Positions 1-4,939 of a stretch of 6,256 nt of DNA are shown here, in pieces. The notes under the pieces are model-generated. The model did no database searches. It had not been told where the DNA came from and worked only from the letters and a program-made list of their open reading frames with translations. Made by a program: the position numbers and the translations under genes. Source of the stretch: Acidobacteriota bacterium (GTDB lineage: Bacteria > Acidobacteriota > Terriglobia > Terriglobales > Acidobacteriaceae); assembly GCA_021781255.1 (NCBI GenBank), contig JAJXXG010000578.1, positions 1 through 6,256 on the forward strand, read 5' to 3'. Every line of letters begins with the position of its first letter. Positions within the stretch are counted from its first letter, which is position 1.

Positions 1-1
1 G

Positions 2-157
2 AAGACGATGGGGAACGCGGGAACGATTGGGCAGCCGGCAGGGGGTTCGACGGGAAGCGACTCGTTCGGATCGCCGGGAATTAACGTGGGACCGACCTCA
101 AACCCGGCGGGGCCGGCAACGCCCACAGCACCGATGACGGGGACCGAGCCGCAGTAA
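2..157 (+). CDS. 3' end of an unidentified gene with a Gly/Pro/Thr-rich tail (partial)
   Basis: Frame 2 is open from the window edge to a TAA at 155-157, giving 51 residues that end in TPTAPMTGTEPQ. The tail is almost wholly Gly, Pro, Thr, Ser, Ala and Asn, with no hydrophobic segment and no recognisable motif. This looks like a disordered C-terminal extension, as is common on exported or surface proteins, but the function cannot be named. Support for a real gene comes from codon choice like the neighbours (ACG, CCG, GCG, GGG) and from a strong terminator that starts 34 bases after the stop. Frame 3 is also open for much of the stretch but reads as an Arg-rich shadow. The terminator could serve only the convergent erpA gene, so the call stays moderate. 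Confidence 0.5.
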   Translation, partial: KTMGNAGTIGQPAGGSTGSDSFGSPGINVGPTSNPAGPATPTAPMTGTEPQ

Positions 158-190
158 GACAGCGGGGGTTGGAATTCGAAGACAGTATGC

Positions 191-222
191 AAAAAGCCCG
201 TCCGGAAAGAGACGGGCTTTTT
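191..222. terminator. Bidirectional intrinsic terminator between convergent genes
   Basis: A perfect 12-bp inverted repeat (191-202 and 211-222) flanks an 8-base loop (cggaaaga). The GC core is GCCCGTC/GACGGGC. The outer five pairs are A on the left and T on the right, so a U-tract is made whichever strand is transcribed. It lies between the plus-strand stop at 157 and the minus-strand erpA stop at 278, and so can end both transcripts. Confidence 0.9.
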
Positions 223-277
223 CACCTTACGAGGAACATTGAACGGGGAACTTTTGCGCAAGGGGCTTGAGTGCCGC

Positions 278-649
278 TTAGACGCTGAAGGAAGAGCCGC
301 AGCCGCAGGTGGACTTGACCTGGGGATTTTCAAATTTGAAGCCGGCGGCCTCTAGCGTCTCAACGTAGTCGACGATGCAGCCATTGAGATACATGAGCGA
401 GGTGGCATCGACGAAGACCTTCAGGTCATCGAAGTTGTAGACCTTGTCCATCATGCCGGCCTGGTTCTCGAAGGCCATGGAGTACTGGAATCCGGAGCAT
501 CCGCCACCAACGACGCCAATGCGCAGCCCGGCGGGGAGAGGATCCTGTGTGGCCATGATTTCCCGCACCTTGGTGACAGCCTGTGGGGTGAGGGTAAGAG
601 GGGCCTTCTTCTCGGTTTCCTGGGCGGGGGTGACGGTGGTTGTGGACAT
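278..649 (-). CDS. erpA: A-type iron-sulfur cluster carrier/insertion protein (HesB/IscA/ErpA family)
   Basis: This 123-residue cytoplasmic protein belongs to the A-type carrier family, which receives Fe-S clusters from the scaffold machinery and passes them to apo-enzymes. The core begins near residue 18 (LTLTPQAVTKVREIM) after a polar N-terminal extension. The three family cysteines are present: Cys51 in GGGCSGFQY, and Cys115 and Cys117 in the terminal CGCGSSF motif. The 63-residue spacing between Cys51 and Cys115 is the same as in E. coli IscA. The NPQV segment before the CGCG motif is also typical. A fourth cysteine, Cys91 (YLNGCIVDYVE), sits where many homologues have Ser or Thr. The start is supported by GGAG on the minus strand (655-658), five bases from the ATG. 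No isc or suf genes adjoin it, so it appears to be a stand-alone carrier. ErpA, IscA and SufA are hard to separate by sequence; the symbol is the usual name for single-copy members. Confidence 0.93.
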   Translation of the reverse strand: MSTTTVTPAQETEKKAPLTLTPQAVTKVREIMATQDPLPAGLRIGVVGGGCSGFQYSMAFENQAGMMDKVYNFDDLKVFVDATSLMYLNGCIVDYVETLEAAGFKFENPQVKSTCGCGSSFSV

Positions 650-687
650 ACTCTCTCCAGAGGTTGAAATACGTTCCCTTACAGCTA

Positions 688-716
688 ACTTTACTCGCGG
701 CCGAGGTGGGATTCAA
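688..716 (-). promoter_or_regulatory. Candidate sigma70-type promoter for erpA
   Basis: On the minus strand, TTGAAT (711-716) and TAAAGT (688-693) are separated by exactly 17 bases. Each hexamer matches 4 of 6 consensus positions. Transcription would begin near 681, leaving a leader of about 30 bases that includes the GGAG ribosome site. Placement and spacing are good, but the hexamers are only moderate matches, so this is an inference. Confidence 0.45.
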
Positions 717-792
717 GGCCCATCGGCAACCTGTCCCATTAGATGTCCCGGGGCGTGGGAAGGTCGCAAAGGGCGCGTCTGACTGAGGAATT

Positions 793-894
793 GGGGGTTG
801 CGGGAGTTCAGAAGGGGGTGGCGGATGGGATTCCCGAGGAAGGTTCTCCGGATCGGGAATGGTGTGGGGACAGGGTGGGAGGTAAACAGGTGGG
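793..894 (+). other. G-run cluster with G-quadruplex potential
   Basis: The plus strand has G-runs at 793-797, 802-804, 814-818, 827-829, 855-857, 866-869, 873-875, 877-879 and 892-894. The tightest group (855-879) has four runs of at least three G with loops of 8, 3 and 1 bases. This is slightly looser than the usual maximum loop of seven, and chance occurrence in GC-rich DNA is possible. Confidence 0.35.
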
Positions 895-914
895 AACCGC
901 AATGAAAAGAACAC

Positions 915-957
915 TGTGATTTTTGTCACCACAGAAGTGCCTCCTCAGGTCTATGAT
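915..957 (+). promoter_or_regulatory. CRP/FNR-family-like operator with a -10 element in class II arrangement
   Basis: TGTGA (915-919), a six-base spacer and TCACC (926-930) match the E. coli CRP half-sites TGTGA-N6-TCACA at 9 of 10 positions. TATGAT at 952-957 matches the -10 consensus at 5 of 6. If this is the -10, transcription starts near 964 and the palindrome is centred at -41.5, the standard class II activator position. There is no good -35 at the usual distance (TTGTCA at 923-928 is 23 bases away), as expected for an activator-dependent promoter. The cognate regulator is not in the window. Confidence 0.45.
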
Positions 958-1036
958 GTTGAGCCGAATGGGCCCGGGCTCGCGGAAGGCGCGGAAAATC
1001 GGGCAAGACGGCGAAGGCCGGACCCATACGTACGCC

Positions 1037-1041
1037 GGAGG
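1037..1041 (+). promoter_or_regulatory. Ribosome binding site that fixes the start at 1048
   Basis: GGAGG sits six bases before the ATG at 1048. It decides between this start and an in-frame GTG at 916, which has no comparable site and lies inside the CRP-like palindrome. Confidence 0.8.
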
Positions 1042-1047
1042 TGGTGT

Positions 1048-1320
1048 ATGACGTTTGTCCCCATCATGTGGGTGGTTTGGTCATTGCTGGTGGTAATTAC
1101 CGCAGGACTCTACATTTACCGCAGCAATCTGACCAAGGATGAAGAGGACCAGATTTTCCTGGACGAATCGTTCGACAACGAGAAGAACGCGCAAGCGGCG
1201 ATCGTTGCAAAGGTGAACCGGCTTGAGCCTGTGATCCGAATCTTCCTATGGACATGGGTGGCGGCCACGGTTTTCGTGATTGCCTACTATATCCGGGATT
1301 TCATGATCAAGCTGGGCTAA
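1048..1320 (+). CDS. Small inner-membrane protein with two transmembrane segments, function unknown
   Basis: This 90-residue protein has a first membrane segment at about residues 4-24 (VPIMWVVWSLLVVITAG) and a second at about 63-81 (IRIFLWTWVAATVFVIAYY). The segments are joined by a charged loop containing the acidic run TKDEEDQIFLDESFDNEKN and the basic-to-neutral AKVNRLEP. No catalytic motif is visible, so it may be an assembly or regulatory membrane subunit. I recall similar short proteins only as hypothetical entries in Acidobacteriota. The ATG at 1048 is preferred over the upstream GTG at 916 because of a perfect GGAGG and because the extra 44 residues are Arg/Pro-rich and unlike a protein terminus before a membrane segment. 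The gene stands alone, with a possible class II CRP-like promoter upstream and a hairpin just after the stop. Confidence 0.8.
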   Translation: MTFVPIMWVVWSLLVVITAGLYIYRSNLTKDEEDQIFLDESFDNEKNAQAAIVAKVNRLEPVIRIFLWTWVAATVFVIAYYIRDFMIKLG

Positions 1321-1334
1321 CCCGGACTCAGCTT

Positions 1335-1361
1335 CGGGGCCACGTTTGAGAAGTGGCCCCG
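1335..1361. terminator. Hairpin between convergent genes, probable terminator
   Basis: CGGGGCCAC (1335-1343) and GTGGCCCCG (1353-1361) form a perfect 9-bp stem around a 9-base loop. The hairpin follows the stop at 1320 by 14 bases and lies beyond the minus-strand stop at 1435. The right side (GATTCCTTG) has only a poor T-tract, so termination may be inefficient or factor-assisted. Confidence 0.55.
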
Positions 1362-1434
1362 GATTCCTTGACGAATAGCGTGCCCGAGGTCTGCGGAAGG
1401 CCGACTGCGGGCGCTGCCCTCCTGCACCATGGCG

Positions 1435-2685
1435 CTACTCGACCTGCTCCTTGGCGCGGTAGCCGTCGCGTGCAAGAATTTCGTACTTCAAGCGGTGGTG
1501 TTTTCGGTCCTCGATAATGAGCGGGCGGCCCTCGTCATCTACCAATTGAACGCGAATCTTTCGATAGGTGCCATCCTGCTTGGTGTCACTGGGCTGGTAG
1601 ACAAGCTGATACTTGGAGCGGATTGCTGCGTTGATGGCAGCGAAATCGTCTGGCAACTCACCCTCAAAGCGCGGGAAGAAGCTCATGCCGCCGGTGATCT
1701 TTGCGAAGGTGCGCATCTCATTGTCGGCCTGCAGAAAGTCAAGATCGCGCATGGCGTTGTCCATGCCGGGCATGCCTTCGGTCATGGCGCGGAGCGCACC
1801 GCCGGTGGAGATGGTGTAAATGGTGATGTCGGGCGTGGCCTTGACTTTCTTGTAGATCTGGTCAAGGTCGAGGCGCGAAAAGGAGTCTCGGCCCGAGCCG
1901 ATGAGGATGATGTATTTGCGGCCGGGGATGCGGCTGAGGCGGTCCTCGGCTTCATTGAGCGCGTCGAACATGTTGTAGTCGCTGAAGCCGGGAATCACGA
2001 GCGAGTTGATGGCGTTGAGCAGCTGGCGCTTGTCCTGCGTGAAGTCGAGCCAGATGGTGGTGTGCAGGTCATAGGTCATCAGGGCGACGTAGTCCTGCGG
2101 GCGAAGCTGCTGGGCGAAGTCCCACGCAGCGTTGCGCATGTCGTAAACGAAGCGATAGGTCCAGGGATTGTTGGAGAACTCACAAAGCAGCAGCGCGGTG
2201 ATGGGCGCCTCGACGCGCTTGAAGCCTATGACCTTCTGCTGCACGCCGTTTTCGTACACACGAAAGTTGTTCGGCTTGAGATTCGGGACAAACTGACCAG
2301 TCTTCTCAAGCAGCACACCGACGTCGAGCGTGACCTCAGGAACGTTGACGCGGACGGTGTAATTGGGTGTGCCAACGGGATTCTTGAATTTGGGGCGCGC
2401 CGGCGCGGGAGCCGGAGCAACCTGCGGCTGCGTCTTCCTGGGTATCGCGATGACGCCGTTGTCACCGGAGGGCCCACCAGCGGCGGGGCCGGGCGAGATT
2501 TCAGGCGACTGCTGGGTCTGCTGCTGAGGCTGGGTTTGCTGTTGGGTCTGCGTGGTCTGGTCCTGCGCCGTCTGGCTTGGCGTGGTGCTTTGCGCAGTGC
2601 AGAGCGGCGCGGAGGCAAGCGCAAGTGCAACCGCCGGAAGAGCAAGGCGACAAAGGGGGGAAGCGGACAGTCGCAGCGGAGTCAT
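1435..2685 (-). CDS. Exported VWFA-related domain protein (acidobacterial type) with degenerate MIDAS
   Basis: This 416-residue protein has a signal peptide at residues 1-31 (basic start, LALPAVALALASAPL core, likely cleavage after CTA). A Gln/Thr-rich linker (about 33-60) and a Pro/Ala-rich stretch (to about 98) follow. The conserved entry of the family is at 108-155, with the typical NFRVYENGVQQKVIGF. A von Willebrand A-like fold spans roughly 161-365, with strands ITALLLCEF, DYVALMTYD, KYIILIGSGRDSF and ITIYTIST, and a SKYQLVYQP close. The metal-site motif DxSxS is replaced by CEFSN at 168-172, so canonical Mg2+ ligation looks lost. Such proteins are presumed to mediate protein binding in the periplasm or at the surface, but the partner is unknown. 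The start is chosen at 2685 because it yields a clean signal peptide and has GAGG five bases upstream. A longer in-frame start at 2940 would put 85 Cys/Pro-rich residues before it. It is divergent from the S55 gene. Confidence 0.9.
   Translation of the reverse strand: MTPLRLSASPLCRLALPAVALALASAPLCTAQSTTPSQTAQDQTTQTQQQTQPQQQTQQSPEISPGPAAGGPSGDNGVIAIPRKTQPQVAPAPAPARPKFKNPVGTPNYTVRVNVPEVTLDVGVLLEKTGQFVPNLKPNNFRVYENGVQQKVIGFKRVEAPITALLLCEFSNNPWTYRFVYDMRNAAWDFAQQLRPQDYVALMTYDLHTTIWLDFTQDKRQLLNAINSLVIPGFSDYNMFDALNEAEDRLSRIPGRKYIILIGSGRDSFSRLDLDQIYKKVKATPDITIYTISTGGALRAMTEGMPGMDNAMRDLDFLQADNEMRTFAKITGGMSFFPRFEGELPDDFAAINAAIRSKYQLVYQPSDTKQDGTYRKIRVQLVDDEGRPLIIEDRKHHRLKYEILARDGYRAKEQVE
2506..2589 (-). 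repeat. Low-complexity Gln/Thr coding tract in the VWFA protein
   Basis: Residues 33-60 of the exported protein are mostly Gln, Thr, Ser and Pro (for example QTTQTQQQTQPQQQTQQS). The DNA is a degenerate CAG/CAA/ACC-type repeat. It probably forms a flexible linker between the signal peptide and the folded domain, and may vary in length between strains. Confidence 0.7.
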
Positions 2686-2740
2686 GAGGACCTCGATTCT
2701 GAAGCAAGCATACGGGAAGACCCGCATGCCTGGGCAACAG

Positions 2741-2822
2741 TGACCGGGCAACCGGATTTCGAGCACTCGAAACCCGGGCCGGAAGTATGCAGCTTGCGGC
2801 GGGCAGTGGTGACCGGCAACCT
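2741..2822 (+). repeat. Imperfect direct repeat in the VWFA-S55 intergenic region
   Basis: TGACCGGGCAACC at 2741-2753 recurs as TGACCGGCAACC near 2810-2821, about 69 bp downstream and differing by one G. The first copy abuts the left arm of the dyad. The repeat may be regulatory or coincidental. Confidence 0.35.
2752..2777. promoter_or_regulatory. 26-bp near-perfect dyad, candidate operator between divergent genes
   Basis: CCGG-A-TTTCGAG (2752-2763) and CTCGAAA-C-CCGG (2766-2777) are reverse complements around a central CA, with one mismatch pair. The dyad centre is 80 bp upstream of the VWFA start and about 206 bp upstream of the S55 start. There is no T-run, so it is not an intrinsic terminator. 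Symmetry and placement suggest a binding site for a dimeric regulator. It does not match a named operator that I recognise. Confidence 0.45.
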
Positions 2823-2921
2823 CCAAATGCGTCCAACCAGCCATGGCGCAGGATGGGAGGTTGGATGGGCTGAAGCAGGAAGGGTGCAGACCCCGGAAGA
2901 CCCTGCCCACGGTTGTACTCT

Positions 2922-2927
2922 TATAGA
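2922..2927 (+). promoter_or_regulatory. Weak -10 candidate for the S55 gene
   Basis: TATAGA lies 43 bases before the S55 start and matches 4 of 6 consensus positions in an otherwise GC-rich region (context TTGTACTCTTATAGACG). No acceptable -35 sits 16-18 bases upstream. The leader would be about 37 bases and include the AGGA ribosome site. Confidence 0.3.
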
Positions 2928-2970
2928 CGTGAATCCGCACCAGAAGGAAACCCAGGAAAACAGGAAACTC

Positions 2971-4842
2971 ATGCGAACGGCGACCGTGGCAATGGCGTTG
3001 GCCGCGGCACTGAGCTGCGCGGTGGCGACAGCGCAGATGAAGCCAGCGACGGCAGACAAAGCGGCTGCGCCCGCAAGTGCAAGTCAGGTGGAACCTCCGC
3101 CCTCCACGGGCGGATTCTATCCGCTAAGCAAGGTGCATCGCGGACTGATGGCGACGGCGTGGACGGTTTTTGAGGGGACAAAACCGGAACCGATGCAGGT
3201 GGAGATTCTGGGTGTGCTGCGTGGCGCGCGTGGGCCGGGGCACGACATGATTCTGGCGCGGCTGCTGGGAGCGAAGCCTGAGTACACGGGCGTGGTGGCG
3301 GGCATGAGCGGCAGCCCGGTGTATGTGGGCGACAAGCTGATGGGCTCATTGTCTTATCGGATTGGACAGTTCAGCAAGGAACCGATTGCGGGCATCACGC
3401 CGATTGCGCAGATGCTGGAGGTGAAGAATCTTCCGATAGGCGCGGGGCAGCCGGGTGCAGACGCTGCCGTGGTGAAGGATGCGGCGGCGAGTGAGGATTT
3501 TTCTGCGGGTGGAATGACCTTTCAGGCGATGGAAACGCCGCTGGTGATGAGCGGCTTCACGCCCGAGGCAATTGCGCTGTGGAAGAAGAAGATGGCCGGG
3601 ACGGGACTGGACATGATTGCCGCAGGCGGCGTGGGTGACTCCGCGACGCAGGACAAGATTTCGCGCAAGGCGATTGCGTCGATGGAGCCGGGCTCGGCGG
3701 TGAGTGCACAGTTGATTCGCGGGGACCTGGAGATTTCAGCGACGTGCACAGTGACTTACATTGACCCGAAGCAACTGCTGGCCTGCGGACACCCAATTTT
3801 GCAGGCGGGCCCGGTGTCATTGCCGATGACGGCGACGGACGTGGTGGCGACGCTGGCGTCTCCGCTGAACGCCTTCAAGATTGTGAACACTGGCGCGACG
3901 ATTGGCGCTTTCACCCAGGACCGGGATTCGGGGATTCGCGGCGTGCTGGGCGCGAAGGCCGAAATGATTCCGGTGCACATGACGATTGAGAACCCGGAGG
4001 ACCAGCGGCCCAGCCACACGCGCCAGCTACACTTTGAGGTGCTGAATCTGGCAACGCTGACGCCACAGGCGATGATGGTGGCAGTGTATGACTCTCTGCT
4101 GCAGTCGAACGACAGCACGGCGCAGACGAGCTATCATCTGACGGGCACTATCGAGCTTGAGGGCCATGCGCCGGTTCCGGTGGACCAGTGGTCGGCGGCC
4201 AAGAGCGGCGTTCCTGCGCCGTTGATGGCCGCGCTGCAGTTTGGGCAGCAGTTTGATCCGATCTATTCAAACGAGAGCCGGGTTGGCGCGGTGCGCGGAA
4301 TTGCGCTGCACGTGGAGACGATGAACCGCAACGCACGCGTGGTGCTGGAAGGCGCGCGGATTGTGAGCCGCGACGAAGTGCATGCGGGCGACACGGTGAC
4401 GGTGGAGGCGACGCTGCGTCCGTGGCAGCAGCCGGAGCGTAATGTGCGGATTCCGGTGCGGATTCCCGTGGGGGTCGGCGAGGGAAATTTGCGAATATTG
4501 GTATCAGATGCCGGAACGCTGGACCGCGCAATGCACCAGCCTATGTTGGGCGCAAAGGCTCCGGACCTGGATGCAGTGCTGGCTGCGGACCGCGAACAGC
4601 ATGCGGCCGACCGTGTGTATGTGAGCCTGCTGACGCCCAATGCGCAGGCAGAAATGTACGGGCAAACACTCTCAAGTCTGCCTCTCTCCATGGCAAATGC
4701 ACTGGAACCGATGCGCGCTGCAAAGGATGCGCAATTGAATGGCGAGTCGGCAGTGGTGACGGCGAATGTGCCGGCGGGCGGCGTGCTTTCAGGGTTCGCA
4801 ATCTTGAGGGTGCACGTGGACGGCGGGGGCGGGTTACACTGA
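2971..4842 (+). CDS. Exported SpoIVB-type (peptidase family S55) domain protein
   Basis: This 623-residue protein has a signal peptide at residues 1-21 (AMALAAALSCAVA core, likely cleavage after ATA) and an Ala/Pro-rich linker to about 45. The S55-like region follows: HDMILARLLG (91-100), then TGVVAGMSGSPVYVGDKLMG with GMSGSP at 111-116, where Ser113 corresponds to the SpoIVB nucleophile. Next come IAGITPIAQML (139-149) and later ATCTVTYIDPKQLLACGHPI (257-276), where His274 corresponds to the SpoIVB histidine. IGAFTQDRDSGIRGVLGAKAE (311-331) matches the stretch after GALGH in SpoIVB. The motif order, serine before histidine, is the reverse of SpoIVB. There is no PDZ domain. Residues 340-623 look beta-rich and are unassigned, ending in a Gly-rich tail. 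It is probably a periplasmic serine protease or a non-catalytic relative; the substrate is unknown. The start at 2971 is chosen for its signal peptide and AGGA five bases upstream. The frame stays open far upstream, but that part is antisense to the VWFA gene. Confidence 0.88.
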   Translation: MRTATVAMALAAALSCAVATAQMKPATADKAAAPASASQVEPPPSTGGFYPLSKVHRGLMATAWTVFEGTKPEPMQVEILGVLRGARGPGHDMILARLLGAKPEYTGVVAGMSGSPVYVGDKLMGSLSYRIGQFSKEPIAGITPIAQMLEVKNLPIGAGQPGADAAVVKDAAASEDFSAGGMTFQAMETPLVMSGFTPEAIALWKKKMAGTGLDMIAAGGVGDSATQDKISRKAIASMEPGSAVSAQLIRGDLEISATCTVTYIDPKQLLACGHPILQAGPVSLPMTATDVVATLASPLNAFKIVNTGATIGAFTQDRDSGIRGVLGAKAEMIPVHMTIENPEDQRPSHTRQLHFEVLNLATLTPQAMMVAVYDSLLQSNDSTAQTSYHLTGTIELEGHAPVPVDQWSAAKSGVPAPLMAALQFGQQFDPIYSNESRVGAVRGIALHVETMNRNARVVLEGARIVSRDEVHAGDTVTVEATLRPWQQPERNVRIPVRIPVGVGEGNLRILVSDAGTLDRAMHQPMLGAKAPDLDAVLAADREQHAADRVYVSLLTPNAQAEMYGQTLSSLPLSMANALEPMRAAKDAQLNGESAVVTANVPAGGVLSGFAILRVHVDGGGGLH

Positions 4843-4939
4843 CACTGGCATAACCCAGAGAGTTTGCCGAAAAGGGGAGCCGGCTCCGCGAGGGGCGGGG
4901 TGGCTTTTGTGACGCCCCGGCGAGGACTGCGCAAAGACA
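4843..4939 (+). other. 97-bp gap between the S55 and aldehyde reductase genes
   Basis: No convincing terminator is seen. GGGTTA/TAACCC (4831-4836 and 4851-4856) overlaps the S55 stop as a weak 6-bp stem with a 14-base loop. A perfect 12-bp palindrome GGAGCCGGCTCC lies at 4876-4887, and GGGGCG/CGCCCC (4892-4897 and 4913-4918) can pair around a loop containing CTTTT. No clear promoter was found either, so read-through from the S55 gene is plausible. Confidence 0.5.

Larger units (their letters stand above)
650..1047. other. Divergent intergenic region of about 400 bp between erpA and the two-TM gene
   Basis: I see no convincing gene here. Frames open across it on both strands extend from or overlap erpA and have no family-like composition. 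It holds the erpA promoter candidate near its left end, a G-rich stretch (793-894), an 8-bp perfect inverted repeat at 830-837/853-860 with a 15-base loop and no T-run after it, and a CRP/FNR-like palindrome with a -10 candidate at 915-957. The last ~84 bases would be the leader of the gene starting at 1048. Confidence 0.7.

Noticed and set aside
426..932. Pro/His-rich minus-strand frame over the erpA upstream region
   Set aside because: It overlaps erpA in another frame, has low-complexity composition, and no family-like features.
923..957. TTGTCA (923-928) as a -35 paired with TATGAT (952-957)
   Set aside because: The 23-base spacing is too long for a sigma70 promoter, and the hexamer is part of the CRP-like palindrome.
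916..1047. N-terminal extension of the two-TM protein from a GTG at 916
   Set aside because: There is no ribosome site, the composition is Arg/Pro-rich, and the start codon lies within the CRP-like palindrome. The ATG at 1048 has a perfect GGAGG.
2599..2610. Possible lipobox in the VWFA signal peptide (APLC)
   Set aside because: The residues before the Cys do not fit the lipobox (Leu at -1, Pro at -2). A standard signal peptidase I site after CTA fits better. The ALSC in the S55 signal peptide is likewise a poor match.
2686..2940. 85-residue N-terminal extension of the VWFA protein on the minus strand
   Set aside because: The extension is Cys/Pro/His-rich and would bury the signal peptide. 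The start at 2685 has a spaced GAGG.
1429..2970. A plus-strand frame open for over 500 codons antisense to the VWFA gene and joined in frame to the S55 gene
   Set aside because: The minus-strand protein has clear family motifs and a signal peptide. The plus-strand translation lacks motifs, and the S55 gene has its own signal peptide and ribosome site at 2971. Long antisense open frames are expected in GC-rich coding DNA.
4831..4856. GGGTTA/TAACCC hairpin at the S55 stop as a terminator
   Set aside because: The stem is only 6 bp with a 14-base loop and no T-run follows.
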